From NCBI GenBank assembly GCA_963817435.1, contig CAWFNY010000002.1:124001-188000 (forward strand): DNA of 64,000 bases, written 5' to 3'. This DNA is from JADJOM01 sp963817435 (GTDB lineage Bacteria > Gemmatimonadota > Gemmatimonadetes > Gemmatimonadales > GWC2-71-9). The notes under the pieces were generated by a model. It was given only the letters and a program-made list of their open reading frames with translations. It was not told where the DNA came from and searched no databases. A program made the position numbers and the translations under genes. Position 1 is the stretch's first letter; every line of letters starts with the position of its first letter. This document shows, piece by piece, positions 49,569-58,797 of this stretch.

Positions 49569-50565
49569 CCTCTCCACCCGTTACCTCGGCCTGTCACTCG
49601 CCAACCCGATCGTAGCCTCCTCCTCGCCGCTGACCGAGCGAGTGGAGGACCTGCAGCGGCTCGAGGCCGCGGGCGTCGCCGCGGTCGTGCTGCCCTCGCT
49701 GTTCGAGGAGCAGATCACCATCGAGAGCCACGATCTGGACACCTACCTCTCCCGCGGCGCGGAGAGCTACGCGGAAGCGATCTCGTATTTCCCGGACATG
49801 TGGGACTACAACTTCGGCCCCGACGGATACCTCACCCGGCTCGCGGAAGCAAAGAAGGCGCTGAAGGTCCCCGTTATCGCGAGCCTCAACGGAGTATCGA
49901 GCGGCGGCTGGACCAGTTATGCCAGGCGGATCGAGGAGGCCGGGGCGGATGCGCTCGAGCTGAACGTGTATTTCGTGCCGACCGATCCGGGAATGAGCGG
50001 CGCGGAGGTCGAACAGATGTACCTCGACCTCGTGCGCGAGGTCGTCGGCAGCGTGAGGATCCCGGTGGCGGTGAAGCTCACACCCTTCCTCAGTGCGCCC
50101 GCCCACGTGGCCAGGCAACTCGGCGAGGCCGGCGCTCGCGGGCTGGTCCTGTTCAACCGCTTCTATCAGCCGGACATCGACCTTGAGAAGCTCGAGGTGG
50201 TGCCCGCCCTCAATCTCAGCGGGCCGGTGACCCTGCGGCTCCGGCTCCGCTGGACTGCCATCATCTCGGGGCACACCAGCGCCGACATCGCCATCACCGG
50301 CGGCGTGCACAGCGCCCACGACGTCCTCAAGTGCATGATGGCCGGCGCCCGCGTCGCGATGATGGCCTCCGCCGTCCTGCGGCACGGCCCGGAGCACGTG
50401 CGGGCCGTGCTGGCGGACCTCGCCACCTGGATGGACGCGCACGAATACGATTCGATCGGGCTGATGCAGGGGAGCATGACCCAGCGCGCCTGCGCCGAGC
50501 CGGCGGCGTTCGAGCGCGCCAACTACATGAAGGTGCTGCGATCGTACGCCCTCAAGGAACGATGA
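49561..50565 (+). CDS. Dihydroorotate-dehydrogenase-like flavoprotein lacking the usual active-site Cys
   Basis: This is a 334-residue TIM-barrel protein of the class 1 DHOD/PreA family, starting with STRYLGLSLANPIVASSSPL. The flavin-binding pattern near the C-terminus, AIITGGVHSAHDV-like DIAITGGVHSAHDVLKCMMA, is clear. Where class 1 enzymes have the catalytic NLSCPN, this protein has LNVYFVPTD, so the catalytic Cys is absent. A pyrimidine-biosynthesis role is therefore doubtful. The ATG lies inside the last codons of nifJ (eight-base overlap), which links it to ferredoxin-dependent redox chemistry. Similar nifJ-linked genes are annotated as DHOD-like in other genomes, to my recollection. Confidence 0.85.
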
Positions 50566-50586
50566 CGATCGGGGGGCGAAACGAGA

Positions 50587-50618
50587 GCGACCCTCCACTC
50601 GGGGGAGTGGAGGGTCGC
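50587..50618. terminator. Bidirectional hairpin between the DHOD-like gene and the sigma factor
   Basis: GCGACCCTCCACTC (50587-50600) pairs perfectly with GAGTGGAGGGTCGC (50605-50618), loop GGGG. There is no T-run. It lies between convergent genes and resembles the hairpins at 53195 and 63551. Confidence 0.8.
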
Positions 50619-50643
50619 CGTCGCTGCCGGCCTCCGGCGCCTC

Positions 50644-51537
50644 TCAGGCCACCAGATCCTTGAGCTTCTGGCCCTGCTCGCCTTCCCGCAGCCGGGTCAG
50701 CGCCCGGTCGCGCAGCTGGCGGATCCGTTCCCGGGTGACACCCATCATACGGCCGATCTCCTCGAGAGTCCGGCTGTTGCCGTCGTCGAGGCCGAAGTAC
50801 AGCCGCAGCACCTTGGCATCCCGCGGCGGCAACGTCGAGAGGGCCGCCTCGATGTCGGCGGTCTGGCTGTTGGCGATGGCGGGCGCGTCGGTACCTTCCT
50901 GGTCGAGCGCGGCAAACCGCTCGATCCGCTCGCTGTTATCGCCATCACGCGTCGGATGATCGAGACGCACCGCTTCGGTGTTCAGGGCCCCGAGACTCCG
51001 CACGGCCTCAACCGTCAGGCCGGTGGCGCGGGCGAGCTCCTCGGTCGTGGGCATCCGGCCCAGCTTGTCCTTGAGGAGCGTCGTGGTGCGCCCGAGCCGC
51101 GAAAGATCCGCGGTCCGGTTGAGTGGCACCCGAACCGGACGGCCGTGCCGGGCAATGGCAGCCTGGACTGCCTGACGGATCCACCAGACGGCGTATGAGA
51201 TGAATTTCACGCCGCGGTCCGGATCGAACTTACGGGCCGCCGTCATCAAGCCAAGGTTCCCCTCGCCGATCAGATCGACGAGCGGCACCCCGCGGTTCTG
51301 GAACTTCTTGGCGACGGACACGACGAAGCGGACGTTATGGCGAGCCAGCTTTTCCTGGGCCAACACGTTGCCCCGGAATGCCTTCCGGGCCAGCTCCATC
51401 TCTTCGTCACGGGAGAGCAGCGGTACCTTGCTGATCTCGTCGAGATACAGGTCGAGGCTTTCGCGGCCTTCATCGATCGCCTTGGCGATCTGGGCCGGCC
51501 GTACAGTGCGCCGCTTACGGCGTTGCTGCATGGTCAC
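50644..51537 (-). CDS. RNA polymerase sigma-70 family factor, primary/RpoS-like
   Basis: This is a 297-residue protein with region 1.2 (SLDLYLDEISKVPLLSRDEE), region 2 (NVRFVVSVAKKFQNRGVPL, DLIGEGNLGLMTAARKFD, and the -10-reading ISYAVWWIRQAVQ), region 3 and region 4 (LRLYFGLDDGNSRTLEEIG, VTRERIRQLRDRAL). Region 1.1 is missing, as in group 2 factors and some short primary factors. GTG 51537 has GGAGG seven bases upstream. The ATG two codons later is the alternative. It probably recognises promoters like the TTGACN/TATNNT ones in this window. Confidence 0.93.
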   Translation of the reverse strand: MTMQQRRKRRTVRPAQIAKAIDEGRESLDLYLDEISKVPLLSRDEEMELARKAFRGNVLAQEKLARHNVRFVVSVAKKFQNRGVPLVDLIGEGNLGLMTAARKFDPDRGVKFISYAVWWIRQAVQAAIARHGRPVRVPLNRTADLSRLGRTTTLLKDKLGRMPTTEELARATGLTVEAVRSLGALNTEAVRLDHPTRDGDNSERIERFAALDQEGTDAPAIANSQTADIEAALSTLPPRDAKVLRLYFGLDDGNSRTLEEIGRMMGVTRERIRQLRDRALTRLREGEQGQKLKDLVA

Positions 51538-51875
51538 GCTCGCCCCTCCTTGGGCTTAGGGACGTCCAAACATCAGAGGGCCGGTCAGACAACCGCCCAA
51601 TATAAGGCAAGACACATGGAAAACAAAACCGAAACTCCAACTCATTGTCTCAATTCGACTTACAAGTACGACATCCGAACACATACCGGCGGAGGATCTG
51701 AACGCCACCCCGCCATCTTCCCAGACCCCTCGGCGGCTCCAGGGTTCCCGATTCCTGCACCGGGAACCAGGACGCCGCCCGTGAACGGCTTCGCGGCTGG
51801 GGACGTGCCCAGTCGCCGCAATTGCACCAGCACACGGTATACGCACCGGAGGCCGGCCGCGTTACACTTCGGCGC
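51538..51875. promoter_or_regulatory. Intergenic region between sigma factor and flavin reductase with divergent promoters
   Basis: About 340 bases, with an unusually AT-rich stretch near 51600-51690. For the minus-strand sigma gene, TATATT is followed at a plausible distance by a leader ending in AAGGAGG. A TTGTTT lies 16 bases upstream of that -10. For the flavin reductase, TACACT (51863-51868) ends seven bases before its ATG. The frames through the middle show no recognisable gene. Confidence 0.55.
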
Positions 51876-52460
51876 ATGAAAACAGACGCCGCCTACGAAC
51901 TGCTGCGCCAGTTCGCCTCCCCGATCGTCGCCATCACGTCCGCCTGGCAGGGCCGCACGAATGGCATGATTTCCGACAGCGCCGTCCGGGCCTCCATCGC
52001 GCCCAGTGTGCCGCGCCTGTCGGTCTATATCCACAAGTGGCACTTCAGCCACGACCTGATCTGGAACAGCGGCCGCCTCTGCATCCATCTGCTGCACCAC
52101 GGTCAACTCGACCTGGTCCACCAGCTAGGATTCTCAAGCGGGCGGGAACGTGACAAGCTCGCCAGTATTCCCCATCGCCCCGGTCAGCTGGGATTGCCGG
52201 TGCTGGAGGACCGGGTCGCGGCCTTCGAGATGCGGGTGATCAACACGATGGACGCGGGCTACGCGACCCACTTCCTGGGCCACGTCGACGCCGTCCATCC
52301 CGGCAAGGAGGCCGAGATCCTGACGCCACCCTGGTTTCGGGCGAACATGCCGCCGGCGTGGCAGGAGGAGTGGCTGGCCAACTACCGGAAGGCGCAGGAC
52401 GTCATCGAGCAGCATGCGGCGATCGAAGACCGCCGCTGGACCGGGCCCGCCCGGTCCTGA
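51876..52460 (+). CDS. Flavin reductase-like FMN-binding protein
   Basis: This is a 194-residue split-barrel flavin-binding protein. ATG 51876 begins MKTDAAYELLRQFASPIVAI. The stretch TSAWQGRTNGMISDSAVRAS and the following beta strands (RLSVYIHKWHFSHDLI) match flavin reductase/PNPOx-like folds, where the TNGM region contacts FMN. The physiological electron acceptor is unknown. The transcript may be leaderless. It is followed 26 bases later by the Met-rich secreted protein. Confidence 0.87.
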   Translation: MKTDAAYELLRQFASPIVAITSAWQGRTNGMISDSAVRASIAPSVPRLSVYIHKWHFSHDLIWNSGRLCIHLLHHGQLDLVHQLGFSSGRERDKLASIPHRPGQLGLPVLEDRVAAFEMRVINTMDAGYATHFLGHVDAVHPGKEAEILTPPWFRANMPPAWQEEWLANYRKAQDVIEQHAAIEDRRWTGPARS

Positions 52461-52486
52461 ACCAACTCACACCGAGGAGTATCAGC

Positions 52487-53170
52487 ATGCGGACATCGAT
52501 GCGGTTTGCCGGTCTCGCGCTGGGCACCGCCCTGCTCGCCGGCCCGCTCGCGGCGCAGGGGTTTGAGGGCGTCGTGGCGTACAAGATGATGGGCAACGGC
52601 GGCAAGAGCAGCGACATGGCCATGTCGATCAAGGGGACTCATGTCCGGACCGACATGTCGGCCGAAGGGCGCACCATGGCGATGCTGCTCGATGGACAGG
52701 CGATGACCATGACGATGCTCATGGCCGAGCAGAAGATGTACATGACCATGGACATGAAGGCGGCGCGCGAGCGCGCGCAGGGGATGAAGCCGGGCGATCA
52801 TGCCCCGCCAAAGATCACCGCGCTGGGCACCAGCGAGACGATCGCGGGCCGCTCCTGCGACAACTACCTCGTGGAGACCGAGAAGTCCAAGATCGAGTTC
52901 TGCAACTCCAAGGGTCTCGGCAACTTCATGTCGGCGCAGAGCCCCATGGGCCGGGGCGGCGCCTCCCCGCTGAGCGATCTGGACAACGAGGCCTATCGCG
53001 CCTACTTCAAGGACGGCTTCTTCCCGCTGCGGGTGAGCAGCTACGATGGCGGCACCAAGAAGGTGATGATGGAGGCCACTCGGGTCGAGCCGAAGTCCCT
53101 CGACTCCGCGCTGTTCGAGATTCCGGCGGGCTACACCGAGATGAAGATGCCCGGCATGGGCCGTCCCTGA
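52487..53170 (+). CDS. Secreted Met-rich DUF4412-like protein
   Basis: This is a 227-residue protein starting at ATG 52487 with GAGGAG nine bases upstream. Residues 1-24 form a signal peptide ending in AGPLAAQ. The mature part matches the DUF4412 pattern: beta strands such as FEGVVAYKMMG, ITALGTSETIAGRSCDNYLV and a later FFPLRVSSYDGG. A stretch in the middle (MAMLLDGQAMTMTMLMAEQK and MYMTMDMKAARER) is very rich in Met, which could bind copper or other soft metals. Function is unknown. A single Cys pair (in GRSCDNYLV and EFCNSKG) could form a disulfide. Confidence 0.78.
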   Translation: MRTSMRFAGLALGTALLAGPLAAQGFEGVVAYKMMGNGGKSSDMAMSIKGTHVRTDMSAEGRTMAMLLDGQAMTMTMLMAEQKMYMTMDMKAARERAQGMKPGDHAPPKITALGTSETIAGRSCDNYLVETEKSKIEFCNSKGLGNFMSAQSPMGRGGASPLSDLDNEAYRAYFKDGFFPLRVSSYDGGTKKVMMEATRVEPKSLDSALFEIPAGYTEMKMPGMGRP

Positions 53171-53194
53171 ACGGCGAGTGAATCCGGAAGCAGA

Positions 53195-53223
53195 CGACCC
53201 CCGGGCGGTGCGCCCGGGGGTCG
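53195..53223. terminator. Bidirectional hairpin between DUF4412 and pntB
   Basis: CGACCCCCGGGCG (53195-53207) pairs perfectly with CGCCCGGGGGTCG (53211-53223), loop GTG. It lies between convergent genes. The CGACCC...GGGTCG ends are shared with the hairpins at 50587 and 63551. Confidence 0.8.
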
Positions 53224-53251
53224 CTGCATTTCATGGAGCGACCTGGGCGGC

Positions 53252-54661
53252 TCAGTGCATGCCGCTCTCGCCGGCCAGCTGCTTGACCAGCTCGCCGATG
53301 ACGGCCTTGGCATCGCCGAAGAGCATCCAGGTCTTGTCGGCGAAGTAGAGCTCGTTGTCGATACCGGCGAAGCCGGGATTCTTGCTCCGCTTGATGGCGA
53401 AGACCGAGCGGGCCTTGTCGGCATCGATGATGGGCATGCCGTAGATCGGCGATGACTTGTCGAAACGGGCGGCCGGATTCACCACATCGTTCGCACCGAC
53501 CACCAGGCAGACGTCGCACTGCGGCATGTCCGGATTGATCTCGTCCATCTCGACGAGGTCGGTATACGGGATATCTGCCTCGGCGAGCAGCACGTTCATG
53601 TGTCCGGGCATGCGGCCGGCGACCGGGTGAATGGCGAACTTCACCGTGACGCCGCGCTTCTTGAGCTGGTCGTAGAGTTCTCGGACCTTGTGCTGCGCCT
53701 GGGCGACGGCCATGCCGTACCCCGGCACGATCACGACCAGACTGGCCTGCTCGAGGATCTGGGCCGCGCCCTCGGGCGTCTCGCCCTTGTAGGTCTTCTG
53801 TTCGCCCGCGCTCTTGGCCTGCTGCACCTGCCCGAACGCCCCGAAGAGCACGTTGCTGAACGAGCGGTTCATCGCCTTGCACATGATGATCGCGAGGATC
53901 AGCCCGCTGGAGCCGTCCAGCGCGCCGGCGGTGATGAGCAGCTTGTTGTCGAGCACGAAGCCCATCGCGACGGCCGCGAGGCCGGCGTAGGCGTTCAGGA
54001 TCGCGATGACCGTCGGCATGTCCGCACCGCCGATCGGGATGATCAGCAGCACGCCGAAGATGAGCGCCAGCACGATGATCGCCGGAAAGAGCTGCGGCGC
54101 CCAGGCGGCCGTGGGATGCAGCACCAGCGCCACCCCGAGTCCCGCCGCGACGCACAGCAGCAGGAGGTTGATCAGGTTCTGGCCCGGGTAGGTGACCGGC
54201 CGCTGCGGGATCCACTTCACTTCCTGCAGCTTGCCGGCCGCCATGAGGCTGCCGGTGAAGGTCAGGAAGCCGAGAATGATCTCGATGATGATCGCGGTCA
54301 TCCGGAACGCGGTCAGGTTCTCGGGGCCCTCGGAGAACCACAGGTAGAACTTCGCGGTCCCGACGAGGCCGGCGGCCAGGCCGCCGAAGGCATGCGACAG
54401 CGCGGTTCGCTGCGGCACCGCGGTGAGCGGCACCATCGCGAGCGGAATGCCCACCGCGAAGCCCGCGATGATCGGCAGGATGAGCCAGAGATGATCGACG
54501 ACCGTGGGCTGAATCCACGTGACGAGCACGGCGATGGTCATGCCGGCGACGCCCGCGTAGACGCCCTTGCGGGCCGTCGCGGGCGTGTTCATCCAGTGCA
54601 GGGCGAAGATGAACAGCCCGGTCGCGAGGATGTAGGCGACCTGTGTGAGGGCGTACATCAT
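53252..54661 (-). CDS. pntB: NAD(P) transhydrogenase subunit beta
   Basis: This is a 469-residue subunit. About nine membrane segments (domain II) are followed by the NADP-binding domain III, with the fingerprint VVIVPGYGMAVAQAQHKVRE and HPVAGRMPGHMNVLLAEA, VGANDVVNPAA and KRSKNPGFAGIDNELY. With the alpha subunits it couples proton entry to hydride transfer from NADH to NADP+, supplying NADPH. It is the last gene of pntA-pntA2-pntB, with four-base overlaps between them. Confidence 0.96.
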   Translation of the reverse strand: MMYALTQVAYILATGLFIFALHWMNTPATARKGVYAGVAGMTIAVLVTWIQPTVVDHLWLILPIIAGFAVGIPLAMVPLTAVPQRTALSHAFGGLAAGLVGTAKFYLWFSEGPENLTAFRMTAIIIEIILGFLTFTGSLMAAGKLQEVKWIPQRPVTYPGQNLINLLLLCVAAGLGVALVLHPTAAWAPQLFPAIIVLALIFGVLLIIPIGGADMPTVIAILNAYAGLAAVAMGFVLDNKLLITAGALDGSSGLILAIIMCKAMNRSFSNVLFGAFGQVQQAKSAGEQKTYKGETPEGAAQILEQASLVVIVPGYGMAVAQAQHKVRELYDQLKKRGVTVKFAIHPVAGRMPGHMNVLLAEADIPYTDLVEMDEINPDMPQCDVCLVVGANDVVNPAARFDKSSPIYGMPIIDADKARSVFAIKRSKNPGFAGIDNELYFADKTWMLFGDAKAVIGELVKQLAGESGMH

Positions 54662-55029
54662 GGCTTGCCTCCCTCGGGCCGCTTCTCGTCAGTCTTGAAC
54701 ATCTTGAGCATGCGATCGGTGATCATGAAGCCGCTGACGATGTTGGTCATCGAGGCGAACAGCGCGATCGCCCCGAGCACCTTGATCTCCAGGGGATACT
54801 CGCCGCCGGCCACCAGGATGGAGCCGATCACCGCGATGGCGGAGATCGCGTTGGTGATCGACATCAGCGGTGTGTGCAGCAGTCGCGACACGCGGCGGAT
54901 GACGCCCATGCCGATGAACGAGGCCAGGACGAAGACGAACAGCAGGCCCCAGAAGTCGACGGTGGGCAGAGTGTGGGCGCCTGCGGCGGCGGAATCCGCC
55001 GTGGCCTGCACCAGGAGGAGTGAGGTCAT
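54658..55029 (-). CDS. pntAB: NAD(P) transhydrogenase subunit alpha, membrane part
   Basis: This is a 123-residue protein with about three membrane segments. It corresponds to the C-terminal membrane part of the alpha subunit, as in organisms with a three-gene transhydrogenase. Typical stretches are FVFVLASFIGMGVIRRVSRL, LHTPLMSITNAISAIAVIGS and ALFASMTNIVSGFMITDRML. It lies between the soluble alpha part and pntB, overlapping each by four bases. Confidence 0.93.
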   Translation of the reverse strand: MTSLLLVQATADSAAAGAHTLPTVDFWGLLFVFVLASFIGMGVIRRVSRLLHTPLMSITNAISAIAVIGSILVAGGEYPLEIKVLGAIALFASMTNIVSGFMITDRMLKMFKTDEKRPEGGKP

Positions 55030-56177
55030 CGTGCGCCCGCCTTGTCGAGAGCCTCTTTGGTCCGGGCGTGCTTCACGTCGCCCGCGTGGGTGATCACCGC
55101 GCCCTGCTGGATGTCATCATTGAAGTCGAGCTGGAACGCCTTGTCCTTGGTGAACGCCTGCAGGAAGGCCGTCAGGTTCCGCGAGAACAGCAGGCTCGCA
55201 TGGAAGGGCATCGTCGCCGGCAGGTTGAGCGGCGCGATGATCGACACCCCGTTGACGCTGGTCGTCTCGCCGAGCACCGACAGTTCGCAGTTTCCGCCGC
55301 CATCGGCGCCCAGATCGACGATCACCGAGCCCGGCTTCATGCCGCGCACGGTGTCCGCCGAAAGCAGCCTGGGCGCAAACACACCGCCAATCAGCGCCGT
55401 GGTGATGACCACATCGGACAGCGCGCACTGCTCCACCAGGAGCTGGCGCTGGCGCTGCTGGTCCTCGGCCGAGAGCTCCTTGGCGTACCCACCGCCGGCC
55501 GCCGCGCTGTCCTTGAGTTCGATGCCGACGTACTTGGCGCCGACACTCTCGATCTGCTCCTTCACCTCCGGTCGCACATCGGTCGCCAGCACGTTCGCGC
55601 CGAGACGCTTGGCCGTCGCGATGGCCTGCAGCCCCGCGACGCCGGCCCCGATGACGAAGACCTTGGCCGGAAACACCATGCCGGCGGCAGTCATGAGCAT
55701 CGGGAAGTAGCGGTTGAGTTCGACGGAGGCGAGGAGGACACCCTTGTAGCCGGAGATGTTCGCCATCGAGGACAGAGTGTCCATCGCCTGGGCTCGGGTC
55801 GTCCGCGGGATCGCGTCGGTCGCGAAGGCCGTCACCTTCTGCGCGGCCAGCGCCCGCACCGCGTCGAGATTCCGCAGCGGCATCAGGGAGCCGAGGTAGA
55901 TCGCGCCGGGCTTGAGCCAGCCGACCTCGTCCCTGGCGCCGAGCGCTGGTGCGTTGACTTTGGCGAGGATGTCGGCGGTACCAAGGAGGGTTCGCGCGTC
56001 GGCCTCGATGGTGGCACCGGCATCGCGGTACATCTGATCTGCGAATCCCGCCGCCTCACCGGCGCCGGCTTCTACCGAAATCTCGTAGCCGGACTGGATG
56101 AGTTTCTTGCAGGATTCCGGAACGAGCGCTACACGCCGCTCACGGGGAGCGGTCTCCTTCGGGACAGCGATGCGCAT
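55026..56177 (-). CDS. pntA: NAD(P) transhydrogenase subunit alpha, soluble NAD-binding part
   Basis: This is a 383-residue protein homologous to the soluble domain I and to alanine dehydrogenase. ATG 56177 gives MRIAVPKETAPRERRVAL, the standard start. The open frame continues upstream with unrelated residues. The NAD site is VFVIGAGVAGLQAIATAKRL near residue 165, with SYDVR-like ATDVRPEVKEQ following. The mobile-loop region is near DFNDDIQQGAV. It delivers NADH for hydride transfer to NADP+ in PntB. Confidence 0.95.
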   Translation of the reverse strand: MRIAVPKETAPRERRVALVPESCKKLIQSGYEISVEAGAGEAAGFADQMYRDAGATIEADARTLLGTADILAKVNAPALGARDEVGWLKPGAIYLGSLMPLRNLDAVRALAAQKVTAFATDAIPRTTRAQAMDTLSSMANISGYKGVLLASVELNRYFPMLMTAAGMVFPAKVFVIGAGVAGLQAIATAKRLGANVLATDVRPEVKEQIESVGAKYVGIELKDSAAAGGGYAKELSAEDQQRQRQLLVEQCALSDVVITTALIGGVFAPRLLSADTVRGMKPGSVIVDLGADGGGNCELSVLGETTSVNGVSIIAPLNLPATMPFHASLLFSRNLTAFLQAFTKDKAFQLDFNDDIQQGAVITHAGDVKHARTKEALDKAGAR

Positions 56178-56328
56178 CGGGCCTCTCGGTGGCTGGGCAA
56201 GAGCCGCCAATCTACCCCAATCCGAGTGGAGCGGGAATGGGCAAGCGCCAACTTATTTATCGAATGAAACCAGTATGAACGAATTGCGGTGACTGCGACG
56301 CCTGCCAGCCCTGCCGCACCGCGGCAAC

Positions 56329-58158
56329 TCAGAGCTTCGGTAGCGTGAGACCACCCGCCGCGGAACCGGCGAGGCGCTTCAGTTCCGTCTCCAGTCTCTT
56401 CTGCACCTCGTCGAGCTGGCCCTTCTCCACCGGCAACCGCTGCAGGGCCTGCGTCTGGAGCTCGGTGACCGTTCCCCGCAGCGCTGTGACCTGCTGACCC
56501 ACGAGGCTGTCCACCGCGTCGCGGGCGCGCTGCTCTCCTTTGGCGAGTTCCTCTCCCACCAGACCGCGCAGGCGCGCGGCGATGGCCTCATCGAGGTTCG
56601 AACTGACCTTGAGCGTCGGATTCGAAACGGTTCCGCCCAGGTCGGCGCGCACATGCAGCCGAGTCAGGCCGCTGACCACCTTCCAGATGGTGCCCTCGAC
56701 CAGCGAGGCGGCGCTGAGCCGGTTCGAGTCGGCGCTCCATGTCGCCTGATCGCTGGTCACTTCCCACGACCCGGCGATTCGGTCCCCCGCGAGGCTGAAG
56801 GCGAAGCTCACGCTGCTCCGGCCGGGGTTCACCGCGATAGGCAGTCCGGGGAATGCGATCGCGGGGAGGCTCACACCCTGGATCGCCGCGACCAGCGAAT
56901 CCTTCGGTGCAGAGCCGAAATGCCGCGACAGCAGCGCGAGGTCGACGCCGACCGGATGCTCCCCCGCCAGGCGGCCGCTGGCCGCAAGCGTTGCCGGCCG
57001 CCCGTAGAGCCCCGGCTGCGAGGTGATGCCGCCGAATGAGGCCTTGAACTGATTCGCCCCGGCGGCGCCGGTCGCCAGATCGAGATCACCCTTCCGCAGC
57101 AGGAAGCGCGGATAGGTCTTCTCCCTGGGAAACTCCACGCTGGTGCCCGCCATGCGCACCCGCGCGGGGCCGGGCCGGTTCCACGGCTGCAGACCGGGCG
57201 GCACGTAACGGCGCACGAGCTGCGCGTAGTAGAGCGCCTGCTGGAAGTAGTCGGTGCTCGGCGTCCCGAAGAGCGAAGCGCCGATGTTGGGCGCGTCGAA
57301 GCTCGGCAGCTGGAGCAGGCCCTTGGCGAACGCGTAGTCCCGCTGGCGCGCGGCATCGACGTCCTGCAGCCCCTGCTGCAGGAGGCCGAACGACTTCCTG
57401 GCCGTCGTGTCGAGCGCCGCCAGTTTCGTCCTGGCTTGCTTGACGCGGTCGATCGCGCGGCGCGCGTCGTCGATCGCCGTCTTCACGCCGGCGACACCCA
57501 GCTGCTTCGGATCGCTCCGGGCCAGGCGGGTCGCGAGCGCGGTGGAGGAGTCCACCAGCGGCTTGACCTGCAGGTCCGCGAGGCTCTGCTCGAACGCGGT
57601 CCTGGTCGAATCGACCGTTGCCACGAGCGACTTCGCAGCCTTCACGGTGGCGAGCTGGTCAGGATTGAGCACCAGGCTCCTGGCCGAATCGATCCTGCCG
57701 AGCGCAAGCCTCGGGAAATTGAACTTGTCCCTGGCCCACTGCTCGGTCTCGCGGAGCAGCTTCCCGGCGGGGCTGTCGGGGTCGGCGGGGCGCGCGGGAG
57801 TCTTCCGCGCAGTGAGGAACCGGAGCCCGGAGAGGCGCAGCTCGTCGATGACGATCTTCTTCTCGGCAAGCGGCACCGGATCGAGATCGACCGTGATCGT
57901 CCCGGCCTCGATCAGGTTGCGGTCCGGATTCCGCGGGTCGGCGATCTGCAGCCCGCCGAGGTCCACCGCGGCGTCGGTTTCCCGGATCCGCAGGCTGGCG
58001 AGATCGACCTCGGTGCCGAGTGTCTCCGAAAGTGTCGCTTCGGTCTCGCGCCGCGCGATCCGGTCCGCGAACAGCAGGTACAGGACGACGAGCACCAGGC
58101 CGAAGAACAGCAGCGGCCCGACCGCGCGCCAGCGGAAGATCTTGAGCGGGCGCTTCAT
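56329..58158 (-). CDS. TIGR03545 family (AsmA-like) membrane-anchored protein
   Basis: This is a 609-residue protein starting at ATG 58158, which overlaps the TIGR03546 stop (ATGA). A single N-terminal transmembrane segment (PLLFFGLVLVVLYLLFADRI) is followed by a long, mostly beta and helical extracytoplasmic part with AsmA-like features: ATLSETLGTEVDLASLRIRE at the start and repeated short hydrophobic beta strands. Such proteins may help lipid transport between membranes. The pairing of TIGR03545 with TIGR03546 is a known family association. Confidence 0.85.
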   Translation of the reverse strand: MKRPLKIFRWRAVGPLLFFGLVLVVLYLLFADRIARRETEATLSETLGTEVDLASLRIRETDAAVDLGGLQIADPRNPDRNLIEAGTITVDLDPVPLAEKKIVIDELRLSGLRFLTARKTPARPADPDSPAGKLLRETEQWARDKFNFPRLALGRIDSARSLVLNPDQLATVKAAKSLVATVDSTRTAFEQSLADLQVKPLVDSSTALATRLARSDPKQLGVAGVKTAIDDARRAIDRVKQARTKLAALDTTARKSFGLLQQGLQDVDAARQRDYAFAKGLLQLPSFDAPNIGASLFGTPSTDYFQQALYYAQLVRRYVPPGLQPWNRPGPARVRMAGTSVEFPREKTYPRFLLRKGDLDLATGAAGANQFKASFGGITSQPGLYGRPATLAASGRLAGEHPVGVDLALLSRHFGSAPKDSLVAAIQGVSLPAIAFPGLPIAVNPGRSSVSFAFSLAGDRIAGSWEVTSDQATWSADSNRLSAASLVEGTIWKVVSGLTRLHVRADLGGTVSNPTLKVSSNLDEAIAARLRGLVGEELAKGEQRARDAVDSLVGQQVTALRGTVTELQTQALQRLPVEKGQLDEVQKRLETELKRLAGSAAGGLTLPKL

Positions 58159-58673
58159 TGCGGCACGAACCAGGAATAGACGTTGTAGATCTTCGACGCC
58201 TTGAGGCCCTTCATGATCCGCGAATTGAGCACCCGTTCGCCGTAGGTGGCCCGGTAGTGCACGATGCCCCGCGTCGCGAGAAGGTAGATCGGGAGCGCGG
58301 CGACGACCCAGACCACAAAGCTGCCGAGCGTGACGCTGTTGTTGAAGTTGGTATAGGGCAGGAGGGGGACGTTGTACCACGCCGTCCAGAGGCCGCGGAG
58401 TCCTGGGGCATCGAGCAGCGCGAGCCCCACCTTGTCGAAGAGCGGGTCGAGCAGGAAGCCGAGGGGCGTGAACAGTGCCATGCCGAGCATGCCGCCGCCG
58501 AACGAGACGTTCAGCAGGACGATGGCCGCGAACAGCACCAGGTTGTGGGCACTGAGCAGCGGCGTCAGCCCGATGCCGGCGCCGAGCATGATGCCGGCCG
58601 CGACCTGACGTGGGCTCCCCTCGGAGTGCAGCGTCTGGAAGAGTGACTGGAGCAGCTTGATCACGGTGAGCAT
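58155..58673 (-). CDS. TIGR03546 family membrane protein
   Basis: This is a 172-residue protein with about three to four hydrophobic segments. Conserved pieces are SEGSPRQVAAGIMLGAGIGL near the N-terminus (a Gly-rich re-entrant-like stretch), LFTPLGFLLDPLFDKVG, and the final TYGERVLNSRIMKGLKASKI. It resembles DUF2062-like proteins. It is co-translated with TIGR03545 and divergent from thrA by 124 bases. Function is unknown, perhaps cell-envelope maintenance. Confidence 0.85.
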   Translation of the reverse strand: MLTVIKLLQSLFQTLHSEGSPRQVAAGIMLGAGIGLTPLLSAHNLVLFAAIVLLNVSFGGGMLGMALFTPLGFLLDPLFDKVGLALLDAPGLRGLWTAWYNVPLLPYTNFNNSVTLGSFVVWVVAALPIYLLATRGIVHYRATYGERVLNSRIMKGLKASKIYNVYSWFVPQ

Positions 58674-58797
58674 GGTCGGAAATTAGGTGACTATCCCATT
58701 CGACGACAGGCGAGGGGCGACAGACCCCGAGCGCCGGTGCATCGGGCCCTTTCCGGGCATACCGGACCCGCCCGTCGCGTGATATCCTTCCCGCCCT

